A stretch of 64,000 bases of DNA, from the NCBI RefSeq assembly GCF_016097555.1, contig NC_054703.1, forward strand, positions 13,993,012 to 14,057,011, given 5' to 3'. The notes beneath the pieces were generated by a model, which was not told the DNA's origin, searched no databases, and worked only from the letters and a program-made list of their open reading frames with translations. Within the stretch, counting starts at the first letter, position 1; the number at the start of each line of letters is the position of its first letter. Positions 24,547 to 41,400 of this stretch are shown one piece after another. The position numbers and the translations under genes were made by a program. The DNA is from Gigantopelta aegis (Eukaryota > Mollusca > Gastropoda > Neomphalida > Peltospiridae).

Positions 24547-24630
24547 GCCTACCGCAGACGAGAGCCAACAGCTGAGCAAAAGGTTACTTGAGACTTTTTG
24601 CTCAGCTGATAGCTCTCGTGTGCGGTAGGC
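24547..24630. repeat. 84-bp palindrome in LINE 3' UTR, copy 3
   Basis: Inverted counterpart of 8059-8142, with arms GCCTACCGCAGACGAGAGC and the mate ending GTGTGCGGTAGGC. Confidence 0.75.
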
Positions 24631-24650
24631 TTTACTCGAGCGACGGACGA

Positions 24651-24927
24651 TTTGATTGATTTCAACTTATTTTCGTGCTTATATCCAATTAAGGTTCAAG
24701 CACGCTGTCCTGGGCACACACTTCAGCTATCTGGGCTGCCTGTCCAGGACAGTGGGTTAGTTGTTAGTTTGTTAGTGGTTAGTGAGAGAGAAGAGGGTGT
24801 AGTGGCCTTACACCTACCCATTGAGCCCTTAAGAACTCGCTCTGGGTTGGAGCCGGTACCGAGCTGCGAACCCTGTACCTACCAGCCTGTAGTCCGATGG
24901 CTTAACCACTACGCCACCGAGGCCGGT
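24651..24927 (-). mobile_element. tRNA-derived SINE, copy 2, with 11-bp target duplication
   Basis: Full-length SINE, minus strand. The head is ACCGGCCTCGGTGGCGTAGT (A-box-like), then GGTTCGCAGC (B-box-like), with an ATCA-type tail at 24651. Perfect 11-bp direct repeats GCGACGGACGA flank it (24640-24650 and 24928-24938). It sits inside LINE copy 3. Confidence 0.88.
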
Positions 24928-27481
24928 GCGACGGACGAGGGAGGAAAATAAAACTGGGGGGAAACCCACTTTCCCAGACAAAATGGCTACCTGTGTAGAT
25001 AACTTGTCAAAAATGACCATCAATACCAGGAAACAAGTTAAATATGGTGAGTAAAATAGATATTCCACGATGCCAGTTATTATAATAATAACATTGATAG
25101 TTAATATTGTTAAATAAGTACATAGCAGCCACACAACAAATTATAAGAGTTTAAAACGATCAACCGAACAGCAGTTGGCAAAGTACAAAACTCAAATATC
25201 GATTTTTGATTGAAGCACAAAGGCAATCAGAAGCCTGTCTGTTACTTTTTTGTGCTCAGCAGGTGGGTTCAATAGGTTACAACTGTTGAACACTAAATTA
25301 TTTTTATTAAAGAATTTTTCCAGTTTCAGTCTATTTTGAATTTGTTTAGTGCACACAAATAAGAAATGTTTAACATCTTCAATTTTGTTACACACTAAAC
25401 AATTAATTGGGTGTAATAGACTTTCTAATTTTAAATTTATTATTATTTAAACCAAAACATACATCCATTCTTAATCTTGAAATGATTTTTGTAGCTCTAA
25501 TATTAAAAGAAACTGGTCCAGGCCCTGACGCCTTTGGCTTGATATGTGCATGCCACGCCCTGGTATGGTGGTCCCACTTGGTTTGCCATAAACCTCCAAG
25601 GCGTGGTTCTAATACTGAGTTAACCTCACTATAGTTATATGCTACACTAATGCCAGTATTAACGTCACGCAGACTATTTTTGGCGTTAACGTCAGCCAAC
25701 TCATTGCCTGGTATACCGACATGAGCCGGCACCCACTCTAACACTACTGTGGTTCCACTCGTGATAATATTATTATAACATTTATAAATTTTGTTTACAA
25801 TTTCCGGTCGTACACCGCCACAGCCCATAATCGCCTGCAAAGCACTTAAACTGTCAGTGAAAACGACAAATTATAATTATAATTCTCTATCCACATCAAC
25901 GCATAGAGTATGGCTAAAAGTTCACAAGTATATACTGAAACATTATCTGTAAGCCTGGCCCTAATGACTATCGGTTTAGTTACCTTTTTAAAATTTTGAA
26001 TAATAAATGTCATACCCGCTTTGCCACTAGTAGGGTCCTTTGACCCATCAGTAAACACATGAATACTATCCGGGTAAAAGTTCTCCACCACGTCTTGAAA
26101 AATTATTTTCTTAAATAATGGGTTGTCAAATTTCAAAATTTCATTGCGGATGTGGAACTTCACCACTGGGGGTTCAAGTCGCCATGGCATCTTCAACTTA
26201 CCAATGGCCGCGCTCATGGTTAGACTAACAACACCAAAATCAGTAGCGAATTTATTTAAATAAGAAATTATGGATATGCCCTAATCCCTGACAGTATTAA
26301 CTTTATGAGGTGTTAGTTTATTAATTGGAGAGTCAGGCACGAGATTCTTTACTTTAGTTAAATATCTGAATCCCTGTCTGATTCTTGTAAGAGTTAAAGG
26401 CAAAACTCCAAGCTCAACCATTATGCTGTCATATGGAGTGCAAATAGCACCCCCAATAATTATCTTGAGGGCCCTACCATACACTCCATCAAGCTTTTTA
26501 AGGTGAGTTGCGGAAGCACATCCACAGGCCAGCACTCCATATTGGAGTCTAGACACAATGAAGGCTTCGAAGATCATAAGCAGAGTTTTTCTATCTGCAC
26601 CCCATGACGTGCCAGACAATATTCTTAATAGATTTTTAAAAAAAGACACAATTGTCGGACACCTCAGTTATGTGTTCGCCAAAACTAAGGGCATGGTCAA
26701 AGATTACACCTAGGAACCTGACAGATTACACCTGCTTACTTACCACATCTTTAAATTTTAATTCCAAATTACCTGCTGATTTAAAATTTCTACGTTTTTG
26801 AAAAACTATACTATTAGTTTTAGCTTTGGAAATGGTAACACCCTCCCCCCCCCCCCCCCCCCCCCCCCCCCGGCTGCTCACCATCTATGGAGGTTATTTA
26901 AGTCATACTGGAGATCTTTTTTAACATCATCAACATTTTTACTGATTCTCCAGAAAGCTGTGTCATCGGGAAATAAGCCGCTGCTAAGCGTTGTTTTTAT
27001 ACTTTTATCAGTTGTGATAAGCGCTGTGGCCAAATCATTAATGAAAATTCCAAAAAGTGTAGGCGCTGTCACTGAGCCTTGTGGGATACCATTTTCCAAA
27101 TTCAAAATGGGGGAAAAATAACCATTTACATTTACGGCAAATGTTCTCTCTTCTAAAATTTTTGCAATAAAGGTGAACATTGCCCCTTTAATCCCCATTT
27201 GATAAACTTTAAATAACAACCCGCGTCTCCAAACCATGTCATAAGCCTTTTCTATGTCCACAAACACACCCGCCACCTTGAGCCCATTCCGAAAAGCATC
27301 TTTGATTTCGGTTTGAAGCCTAACCAGGTGGTCGGTGGTTGAGTGGTGTCTCCTAAAACCACTCTGGAAGACCGACAATATACTGTTGGTCTCCAGAAAG
27401 TGGATAAGGCGTTGGTTTACCATACATTCCATGGTCTTGCAGACGCTGGATGTTAAAGATATTGGTCAAAATTGATTGGCA

Positions 27482-27690
27482 GTGTTTCTGCCAGAAAGAA
27501 ATGTTTGGGTATGGAGTATGGGGGTATGGGGGGCCTCCCCTACAAAGAAAATGGGTTACATTTAGGGTTAGGGTTAAGAAAATCATACAATAATGATAAA
27601 GAGTAATTAATTCTGTCAAAATGTTAACTTAAAAAAATAATAATTTGGGTATGGCGCCATACCCATTTTACCCTCTGGCAGAAACCCAGG
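27482..27690. mobile_element. MITE with TTCTGCCAGAGGGTAAAA ends
   Basis: Inverted termini (GTTTCTGCCAGA and CCTCTGGCAGAAACCC) enclose ~200 bp with no coding content, interrupting the LINE reverse transcriptase. Single ends of the same family occur near 6998, 36090 and 44930. Confidence 0.6.
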
Positions 27691-28174
27691 TTGGGTTAAG
27701 GAGGTCCTTACCCTGTTTAGGAAGTCCAAACACTTACGCAGGCTTCCATTCTAGTGGAAGGACCAGTACACAGAACCCGCAAATATCTTGCCGGGACCCG
27801 TAAAAAATTGTAACCTCCCAAAATAGGGACTGACCTCAGTGATTAATCCGACGAGAGAATATCCGTCATATTAATTTAAAATGATTCAACATTGCTAATT
27901 TCCGTAAGTTTTTATCAGGACGAAATTGTCCGCAGTTCCAGAACTACAATGTACACAAACTACTTTGCACTTTTGTTTTCAAAATAAATCTTTGCATATT
28001 TTCTTTTCACTTTCAGTATGAGCAAAAACTAAAATTAAAAAAATATTATATATTATGTGCATGTACTTGTGCTTGCTTATTTTATTATTGTTGTTTTAAT
28101 GAGTGATACCTTTTTATGTAACTTTTGTTACAGTTCTTGTCCCCATTTGAGAACGTGGCTCATTTGCCTTTGAC

Positions 28175-28350
28175 AAAAGCATGGACCTTACTTACTTACT
28201 TACTTTCTTACTTACATACTTACGTATCGAATTACTTATTTACTTACTTAGCTTACTTTCTTACTTACGTATCGAATTACTTGTTTACTTACTTAGCTTA
28301 CTTATTTACTTACTTATCTACTTACTTATTTTACTTACTTAGTTGACTTA
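28175..28350. repeat. (TTAC)n tetranucleotide tract upstream of TNF copy C
   Basis: CTTACTTACTTA repeats, the inverted counterpart of the AAGTAAGTA tracts at 4110 and 15555. Confidence 0.9.
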
Positions 28351-28453
28351 CTTTTTTCTTACTTATCTTACTGTTTTTTAAATAATCTTTTACAGAGTGG
28401 TTCTCCAGCAGGGATCTAAATTCTTCTCTTGACAGTTTTGCCCAACACGCAGA

Positions 28454-32954
<4,501 letters not shown>

Positions 32955-33004
32955 TAGTTTTCGTTTGTAGTGACCGCTTGTGTTTGCTGTTCATCTAAAG
33001 TTTG

Positions 33005-33205
33005 TTTTGTTTAAGGACACCACTAGAGCACAAACTGACTTATCATTGACTTAGGCCTAGGCCTATAGGATGTCAAACATTTGGAATGTTTTACTCGTAG
33101 TCTTAGATAAGAAACATGTTTCCATCAGCAGAGTGTGCATTGTTCCCAGACAGGACAGAACATACCACGGTCTTTGAAATACCAGCCGTGGAAACTAAAC
33201 CGCCA
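33005..33205 (+). mobile_element. Dispersed SINE-like repeat (CACTAGAGCACA type), copy 1
   Basis: GACACCACTAGAGCACA ... CTATAGGATGTCAAACATTTGG ... CAGACAGGACAGAACATACC. The same family is at 35960-36115, 36237-36440 and 37085-37165. It lies in the presumed 3' UTR of the TNF gene. Confidence 0.65.
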
Positions 33206-33224
33206 GTGTTAAATAAACACTGTT

Positions 33225-33415
33225 AGTTACTGCAGTGTTCACCGTTAGTGTTCTTCTGATAACCGATAGTAACATTATACACTGATAGTGGCTGCAGTGT
33301 TCGCCGTTAGTGTTGTTCTAGTAACCGATAGTGTAACAATGAACACTGGTAGTGGCTGCAGTGTTCACCGTTAGTGTTCTTCTAATAACCGATAGTGTAA
33401 CAATGAACCGTTATA
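33225..33415. repeat. Tandem repeat of ~64 bp, three units, 3' of TNF copy C
   Basis: Units contain GCAGTGTTCACCGTTAGTGTT and AACCGATAGTGTAACA. Non-coding. Confidence 0.85.
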
Positions 33416-33598
33416 TTGTTTAATAAGAATGTTTCTCGTGTATTTTATTGTTTATATATTACGTATTTATAATATACATGTATATTAATTTTTGCTATTG
33501 ATAATGTGATTTGTTTTAGTCTCTCATAACGCCCTAATGAGTCACCTTTATATTGTTTATTAAGAATGTTTTACTGTGTGTATATTCGGTGAGATTTC

Positions 33599-33604
33599 AA
33601 TAAA
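33599..33604 (+). promoter_or_regulatory. Candidate poly(A) signal of TNF copy C
   Basis: AATAAA about 650 bp after the stop codon and preceded by a T-rich stretch. An earlier AATAAA at ~33212 is an alternative. Confidence 0.35.
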
Positions 33605-33699
33605 ATATCTATACATCTGCCTTATCGCTGGGTAATTTTTTTAAAATTAATTTGCAGACGTTTGAATTGCCTGTAGGGTTTTAATAAAATGATCACATG

Positions 33700-34815
33700 A
33701 AATCCAGTATCCAGCCCGTTGGAGCTCATGTCCAGTTGACCTTTCATTCGACCAATCAAAAGCTTACTTGCAAAATCATGCCAGTGATTTGAAAACATTC
33801 GGGATTATGCCGAGGGTATACGAAATGATCCGGGTGAATTACGAATTATGCCGGAAACTAATTTCAATATAAACTTTTATGTAAAATTTGTTTCAAGACG
33901 AAAGATTCCCAGTCTGGAGGTCCACGCGGTAAGACGTGTTTGTTTGGCTTGTGCACACTGCACGTGCTTTCGTGTGCTCGACTTGGGGGTCCTTCATTTC
34001 GTTGTTTTTGTCAGCGAAATGAAGTTTTTTACTGGGATGTATGCGGCCACTGGAACTGATTGAACGTTTGGAACGCTTCTCGTTTCGACAGCCTGCACCA
34101 CCAGATTGGATTCTATTTTAGCGAGATTCCTCGTCTCCACGTCATTTCTCCGTCTGACTGTTGACTTGTCTTTTTCGTGACTCGTATGACGGCCATTCTG
34201 TAGAACGCCACGGTTGTTCGCGTTTAGTCTCTACATGTCCGAGCCTGTCCTAGCAGCACTGGAAGATTGACCGCCCCTCTCTAAGAAGAAATAGGAAGCG
34301 GGGTCGGCCCCTACTACTTTTTTTCTAGACTTTACCTTGCCTTATAGTGATACCATCTCGTATCCTCCGGAGTCGGGCCCGTCCGCACCACTATACCAAA
34401 ACATGACGACTGGACTATACCCTAGTCTGATACTCTCTCTCTCGTTCAGACGGATCCGGCTTCTCAAGATCTGTATTTCAGCACAGCACTACTGTAACCT
34501 TCAACGTCTATCGACTGTCAATCTAGGGGGTTCTTGACGGGATGCAACCCATCTCGTCCCTTTAAGCTGAACACCCAAACAGCCTTAATGAGGCCACTCG
34601 CGTGGACTTATCGATCGGACTTTAAAACTTTTAGATCTGCGTTAAAAAATTGATGTCGAAATTACTTCTTTTTCAAAAATATTATTAAATAGTCAGATCC
34701 TCTCTTCTTTCTCTTATTTAATTTTGGAGTGTCCTTCTAAAATGCTCAAATTATATAAATATTCGGCCGAGCAGTCAATTCTTTTTTATTTTTGGCTTGT
34801 AATATTTTATTTTTT
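33700..34815. other. Intergenic tract, no gene seen
   Basis: 33735-33895 is an inverted copy of 5950-6125 (TTTCCGGCATAATTCG type repeat). The remainder has no recognisable reading frame or repeat. Confidence 0.45.
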
Positions 34816-34819
34816 TTGA

Positions 34820-35015
34820 GTGAGTGCTCCGCAAGGCTCAATGGGTAGGTGTAAACCACTTGCACCGACCAGTGATCCATAACTGGTTCAACAAAGGCCA
34901 TGGTTTGTGCTACCCTGGCTGTGGGAAGCGCAAATAAAAGATCCCTTGTTGCCTGTCGTAAAAGAGTAGCCTATGTGGCGACAGCGGGTTTCCTAAAAAA
35001 AAATCTTGTTGGCCA
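34820..35015 (+). mobile_element. tRNA-derived SINE, body portion
   Basis: Plus-strand piece lacking the tRNA-like head. It shares GGCTCAATGGGTAGGTGTAA with the SINE at 24651 and continues into CGCAAATAAAAGATCCC and CCTATGTGGCGACAGCGGG, a tail domain typical of mollusc SINEs. Confidence 0.65.
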
Positions 35016-35019
35016 TCAG

Positions 35020-35575
35020 CATCCAAGTGTTTGGAAAGTCATCGAATGTCTTCAGGTGAAAAGTGCACGTGTAGCAGGAATTATGTAACAACAGGAAAGA
35101 GAAATCCGCCCCAAGAAAAGATATTTAAAAAAGTGTACCAGGAGTTACAAGATCGGTTTCACAAGTTGTGCGTTGACATAGCTTCCTGGAATAAGACAAT
35201 TCCCGAATTTCTAAGAGTTGTTAGCTGTAACCCGCGCGGTGGTCAGCCCAGTGTGCAACTTTCTGAACTTTCTGCTATAATTTCTTTAAGATTTGGTGAA
35301 TTTTCCCCCCATATTTGAAATGGTTTTGTTGTGACATTAATAAGTTGGGATTTTAATAAAATATGTTTTTTTGTATTTATTAATTTTTTTTTTTTTTTTT
35401 AATTATTATATTATTATTATTATTATTATTATTTTTTTTTATTTCATTATTATATTATTTTATTTCATTATTATTTTTTACTTTTTTTTTTTTTTTTTTT
35501 TTTTTTATTATTATTATTATTTTTTTTTTTTTTTTTTTTTTTTGTGAGGCTGAAACATTCATCCTGTCAGTATAT
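35020..35575. other. Unclassified tract ending in T-rich low complexity
   Basis: 35031-35318 is open for 95 codons but resembles nothing I know. From 35365 to 35545 the sequence is poly-T with ATT repeats. Confidence 0.5.
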
Positions 35576-35667
35576 TTTGGCCGAAACGTCCGCAGCCGAA
35601 ACATCCGGGTCGAAACGTCCGTCCACCGTACTGTACTGTACACACCTTTTCATAGCTTGGTAGTCAT

Positions 35668-35740
35668 TAGTTCATCAAGATAAACCTCGCGTGCAAGCAC
35701 AACGGCGAGTGCTTGCACGCGAGGTTTATCTTGATGAACT
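35668..35740. mobile_element. Compact palindromic MITE with 10-bp target duplication
   Basis: Perfect ~32-bp inverted arms (TAGTTCATCAAGATAAACC...) around an 8-nt loop, flanked by TGGTAGTCAT (35658-35667 and 35741-35750). It shares termini with the intron 3 MITEs but has almost no interior. Confidence 0.8.
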
Positions 35741-35959
35741 TGGTAGTCATTACCTGTCACTATTAATAACTAGTAATGGAAACTGCCTTCATGTGATACG
35801 TCGTTGCTCCATGTCGGGTATCTCCGTTATGTGAGCGTGTGTCTATTTTTAACCAGGTCGGACACGAGACGAGTTTCCGAGAAATGGGAAGTACAATTTC
35901 CAGGGAAAACCCACAACGCAGAAATGCTAATTTATTGATCACATGGTTAAAGTGTGTTT

Positions 35960-36115
35960 TGTTCAACGTCACCAGTGTCACCACTAAAACACATTGATTT
36001 ACTAATAATCGGCTACTGGATATCAAATATTAAGTCATTTTTGACAAGTAGAATTAGAGGAAACCCGCAACATCTTTCCATTAGCAATAAGCAAGGTTTC
36101 TGCCAGAGGTTACAA
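35960..36115 (+). mobile_element. Dispersed SINE-like repeat, copy 2
   Basis: CACCACTAAAACACATTGAT, TCGGCTACTGGATATCAAAT and AGAGGAAACCCGCAACAT are diagnostic blocks shared with 36237-36440. It is followed by a TTTCTGCCAGAGG MITE end. Confidence 0.65.
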
Positions 36116-36236
36116 AGGGTAAAATTACGTACGCTAAAATCTTGCAAATTAATGGATGTAGTTTTATAATTTTTTAAAGATTATAGAAAGAGAACTGCTG
36201 TTTAAAAATTGTCAAAGTATATGAAAACAAAATTGT

Positions 36237-36440
36237 TTTGTTTAATGACACCACTAGAGCACATTGATTTATTAATCATCGGCTATAGGATGTCAAACAG
36301 TTGGTAATGTTAACATATAATATAGTCTTAGAGAGGAAACCCGCTACCTTTTGTCCATTAGTAGTAAAGGATTTTTTTATATGCAGTGTCCCACAGACAG
36401 GATAACACATACCACAGCCTTTGTTACACCAGTTGTGAAA
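36237..36440 (+). mobile_element. Dispersed SINE-like repeat, copy 3
   Basis: GACACCACTAGAGCACATTG, TCATCGGCTATAGGATGTCA, AGAGGAAACCCGCTACC and CCCACAGACAGGATAACACA in order. This is the best-preserved copy. Confidence 0.7.
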
Positions 36441-36464
36441 TATCTCCATGTGTCCACCAGGTCG

Positions 36465-37605
36465 GATTGATCTGCAAACTGTTTATGAAAAAACCCTATT
36501 ACAGCACGTCCGGTTATTGCATACAGAAAAAATCCAAGTCTCAGGGATATCTTAGTCTCTACACGACTACCCGCCGCCTAAGCCTGCGTCTAAAGCTAGG
36601 TTCATACTTCTCTGCCGACACTGGTCGGCGGTACTCGGCACACTCCGTCGTGACAGTGCTCACACTCAGTCCGCTTTCCTAAGCTCGCTGTTCAACAGAC
36701 GAGTGCATTTCGGAATTTTCACGTGCGGTTTTTTTTACGGCTGGCAATTCATACTTTGCATGTTGCCGTGACCCGCGCTACAAATGGATTCATCATCAGA
36801 TGAAGCTGTGCTATTTTATGCGCTGTATAGGCATCGTAGGGCTAAAAAAAACTAAATTGAACAAAACGATGGTTAGTGCGACCAATAAATATGTGTAGAA
36901 ATGTAAGCGGTGAATTTCACTCGCTTATTCATGATATGAGATACTTGAATGACACTGATGTACATCATAGACATTTCAGGATGAGTGCTATCATATTGTC
37001 GTATATCACCATTAATTTTTCACAATGAAACACACCAAACGCCAGTCGTCCGCTGCCGCAACATGGGCTACTCTTTCTGATTAGCAGCAAGGGATCTGTT
37101 TTGCACCACCCCACAGACAGAATAACACATACCACAGCCTTTGTTATACAGTTGTGGAGCCAACGTATCTCAATGAGGGTAGGATTGATCTCGAATTGAT
37201 ATACGTCCCACTCCTGTATTATGTATCATAAATTACGAGGTTCTTATCTAATATTAACGATAATTAAATCCTTTTCTGGCCTCACAAATTGTCAGCCGTT
37301 GTGGGAGAACCTTGACCGATTCGTGCATAACCAACGATACCGCTCTGGCGAAGCATGTATGTATTATGTGAGACTTCTAATTTTGCCCACTGGCTTCGAA
37401 ATTGATTTTAAATTGGCCGTTTTGATATACAAAATATAACTGTTTGTTTATTTGGCTAACTATGTTTTGTTTACAGCCGGATGCTTAAGGCTTAAGCGGC
37501 GTGTAGTCGGGTGGAGACTAAGATATCCTTGAGACTGGATTTTTTCTATATGCACTAACAGGACGTGCTGTAATAGGTTTTTTCATAACAGTTTGCAGAT
37601 TTAAA
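36465..37605 (+). mobile_element. DNA transposon remnant with inverted arms and PIF/Harbinger-like fragment
   Basis: Arms of ~120 bp at 36465-36588 and 37483-37600 are inverted copies (TCTGCAAACTGTT, GGATATCTTAGTCTC). Between them, 36785-37010 contains pieces reading MDSSSDEAVLFYALYRHRR and GEFHSLIHDMRYLNDT...HFRMSA. These resemble the N-terminal region of Harbinger transposase/HARBI1, with stops between. A SINE-like fragment (37085-37165) is nested. The arms and the Harbinger piece may belong to different elements. Confidence 0.5.
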
Positions 37606-37609
37606 AACT

Positions 37610-38105
37610 CCTCCTTCAATAAGTTTACCAATATGCTACGTCGACTGTAAATTATTGGAAAAATTATTTTATCTCTTTTTACAGCTTTACCATATTCAAT
37701 TTGATTCAAATGGCTGTTTTGTCTGTAATGTACGAATCCAGAAGGCCTCTCGTTCAAGTCTCAAGAGGTCTGTTTCGTCTTTTGAACCAAGTATCAGGGG
37801 TTGTTCAATTGGAATTATTTCAAAATTTTCATCTAACGAATGGTCAGGTAGATTGAAGTGATTGGCGACAGGGGGATGTCAACTTCATGCCGAATATCAA
37901 CTTGTGACAAACTGCTCTATTCTCAGTTGGTTTTGACGTACTGTTTTTTACATAAATTACAGGTGATCACAGTTTAATGTCTGTCCGAATTTGATATTTT
38001 GCAATTTGGTCTGTTGACTTTTGAAAGTCGACTGCGCTTTAAGTAAGTTGTGAAGTCTACACCTGGTTTTGGCACAAGTAGTAGAGGAGCCAGTGCTTAT
38101 TTGAG
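37610..38105. other. Tract upstream of LINE copy 4, no gene seen
   Basis: Contains a short open frame at 37700-37860 with no recognised similarity. The LINE 5' truncation point is somewhere before 38106. Confidence 0.4.
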
Positions 38106-38405
38106 GTGATTGGTTATGCTGAAACCTCAGGGACCAATCAATTAAAGTCAGATCACATAATCACAGCTCTCGATTTAGTTAGAATACTTTCTGGACTTCT
38201 TTTGACCCGAGAGAACAAAAAGGTCCCGACTTCTAAATTTTCTATAGCTGACATTCGGATGGCCTCTGGTGATGCCTGTGAGTTGTTAAACATTAATTTA
38301 GCTATTGAGGTTGACCCTAGAGCCATTGAGGCACGTAATGTTGCCTGGTATAGGGCCAGAGACCTGGTAGCACCGGAGCCACGGAGCAATGATAATGTGG
38401 ACTAA
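38106..38405 (+). CDS. LINE ORF1 C-terminal fragment
   Basis: About 99 codons open up to the TAA at 38403, overlapping the ORF2 ATG by 17 nt in another frame, an arrangement common in LINEs. It contains MASGDACELLNINLAIEV and RARDLVAPEP. No zinc knuckle or RRM is visible in this portion. No ATG starts it; two in-frame TAGs lie just upstream (about 38079-38084), so the rest of ORF1 is missing or decayed. Confidence 0.5.
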   Translation: MIGYAETSGTNQLKSDHIITALDLVRILSGLLLTRENKKVPTSKFSIADIRMASGDACELLNINLAIEVDPRAIEARNVAWYRARDLVAPEPRSNDNVD

Positions 38406-41400
38406 ACTGTTAGACAAAGTTAGTCCCCGGGAAAATAGAATTGCTCCGTGTCTCATCATGCAGACAGGCCCTAAAGGCATGAATATTACTTCTAATAATA
38501 ATAACAATAATAATAATAATAAATTTACTAACCAGAATGGTTTAAACATATTACAGTGGAACGCCCGCGGTCTGCGCACCAATGATTCAGAACTTAAAAA
38601 TTATATTGACCATAATAAGTTTATTGATATTATTGCCATTCAAGAGACCTTATTACCGAATAATTCGTTACAAACTAAAAAAAATAAACTATTTGTAGAA
38701 TACAAAATTCCAGGATATACAGGTCTCTTTTTTAATAGTGGCAATAAATCCACGGGGGGTGTAGCTACCTTTGTCAGGAATGGAATTTCCCACTCCCAAC
38801 TTACTGTGATTGAGACGAAGCCAGAGATCGAAGTATTGGGGGTGTCACTTCATACTAAAAATAATAATATTAATATTTTTAATTATTATGTACATACTAG
38901 ATTATCAGGAAAAAAATTAAGTATAGATGATTTTTTGAAACCAATAGGGAGTAATAATATAAATTTAATAGTAGTGGGGGATTTTAATTGTAAAAATATT
39001 TTATGGGGGTCTGATACAACTAATTTACAAGGCAGTATAATAGAACAGTATATGGATAATTTAAATATGGCTTGCTTAAATGATGGTAGTTTTACCTATT
39101 TTTCTGACACCCACCATACATGGTCGTGTCTGGATCTATCCTTCGTCTCAAAAAATTTAGCAGCTAAATGTGAGTGGGAGACTCTTGATGACTTGGGTAG
39201 CGATCACCTACCCATAAAAATTAAATTTAACATTTTAGACAGTTGGAATAATAAAAATAATAATACTAAACGTAAATGGAATCTAGATAAAGCTAATTGG
39301 GTGGACTTTGGTCACATGTGTGGTCTCTTGGACCATGAGCAGATTAGAGATAAGAATATTAATATATTTAATAATAAATTGATTAAAGTAATTATAGAAA
39401 TAGCTGATAAAACAATTCCAGTATTTAGTAAAAAGGGTAGTCGCTCTTCCGTCCCGTGGTGGAATGAGGAACTATCAAAGCAAAAATCGGAAAGAAATAA
39501 ATGCAGACGGAAACTAAAGAAATTTATAAATTTAGAGAACATACAGAAATTTAAAGAAAGTAAATATAAATTAAAGTTAAATATTATTAAATTAAGAAAT
39601 GCCTCATGGCACCAGTTCTGTAGTTCGCTAAACAAGGATTCAGAGGTAAAAGAAGTATGGTCGAGGATTAAAAGGATTCAGGGGAGATCTACAAAAAATA
39701 ATAGTATACTTAAAAATAGTAAAGTTTATACTAATGATCAATTAAAAGCTAATGTTTTAGGAGCAACGTTTAGACAAAACTCAGCCACAACTAATTATTC
39801 ATTATTCTTTCAAACTAGAAAAATTAAAATGGAAAGAGATAGCCCGATCCCCCTTGAAGATCATAGCCCGGATTCTGTCAGACCATACAATGCACCCTTT
39901 AAAATCTGGGAACTGAAAGAGGCTTTTGGTAATCGTAAAGGCTCAGCTCCAGGGCCAGATAGATTCAGTTATATATTTTTTAAACATATGCCTACCAAAA
40001 CCCTCGGACTGTTCCTAGAATTATATAATTTAATATGGCTCGAGGGGGCTCTTCCTCTCAATTGGAAACATGCAGAGGTCTTTGGACTCCCTAAGCAGGG
40101 TAAGGACCCCCTCGACCCGTCGAACTATAGGCCAATATCCTTAACATCCAGCGTCTGTAAGACCATGGAGTGTATGGTTAACCAACGCCTTATCCACTTT
40201 CTGGAGACCAACAAATTATTGTCGGTTTTCCAGAGTGGTTTTAGGAGACACCACTCAACTACCGACCACCTAGTTAGGCTTCAAACCGAGGTCAAAGATG
40301 CGTTTCGGAGTGGCCGCAAGGTGGCGGGAGTTTTTGTGGATATTGAAAAGGCATACGACATGGTCTGGAGGCGCGGTTTGTTGTTCAAAATTTATCAAAT
40401 GGGGATAAAAGGGGCAATGTTCTCATTTATAGTAAAAATTTTAGAAGAAAGAACATTTGCCGTTAATGTTAATGGTAGTTTTTCCCCCATTTTAAATTTG
40501 GAGAATGGTATCCCACAAGGCTCAGTGATAGCGCCCACATTGTTTGGAATCTTTATAAACGACCTAGATACAGCACTTATCACTTCAAATAAAAGCACTA
40601 AAACATCTTTAAGTGTCGGACTTTTCGCTGACGATACAGCATTCTGGAGGATAGGGAAAACCTATGATGATATCAAAACAGACCTCCAGAATGACTTAGA
40701 TAATCTACATAGATGGTCAGCAGCCTGGGGGGTTACTATCTCCAAAGCTAAAACTAACTGTATAGTATTTCAGAAATGTAGAGAATTTAAAAAAAGATGT
40801 AAGTTAGAATTGAAATTTAAAAATATTACTATTAAACAAGTACAGTCTGTCAAATTTCTGGGTGTAATCTTCGACCATGCCCTTAGTTTTGGCGAACACA
40901 TTGCTGGGATTACCGGTAATTGTGTCCTCTACTTAAATCTTTTGAGGATACTGTCCGGTACGTCATGGGGTGCAGACAGGAAAACTCTGCTTATGATCTT
41001 CGAGGCCTTCATAGTGTCCAGACTCCAGTATGGTGCAATGGCCTTTGGGTGTGCAACCCAAACACACTTAAAAAAACTTGATGGAGTATATGGTAGGGCC
41101 CTCAAGATAATTATTGGGGGAGCTATCTGTACTCCATATGATAGTATAATGGTGGAATTGGGAGTGCTTCCTCTTACCTTGAGGAGAATCAGGCAAGGTT
41201 TCCGGTATATAAGTAAAACAAGGAACCAGGTGCCTGATTCTCCTATAAATAGTTTAGCTCCTCAGGAGGTTAAGACGGTCGGTGATAGGGACATTTCCAT
41301 TATTTCTTATCTTAATAAATATGCCACTGACTTTGGAGTTTCTGGACTGGCCATTGGGGATGCTAGTGGTAGACTGGATTATCCGTGGTAGTTCGAACGC

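Larger units (their letters stand above)
24471..27770 (-). mobile_element. I/Nimb-like LINE, copy 3, with nested insertions
   Basis: Minus-strand LINE. Reverse-transcriptase fragments lie at 27768-27690 and 27480-26880 (VFVDIEKAYDMVWRRG, IPQGSV), the RT end at 26649-26300, RNase H at 26217-25430 (VFTDGSKDP, EWVPAHVG), the zinc-knuckle end at 25395-25192, then 3' UTR. A poly-C run (26845-26870) replaces the segment after the FADD-like catalytic site, which here reads FPDDTAFW. A SINE (24651-24927) and a MITE (27482-27690) are nested in it. Defective in several places. Confidence 0.85.

Noticed and set aside
35031-35318. 95-codon open frame after a SINE
   Set aside because: No recognisable domain, single copy, no codon or splice support.
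37655-37861. Short frame containing SRRPLVQVSRGLFRLL
   Set aside because: No similarity recognised. Surrounded by transposon debris.
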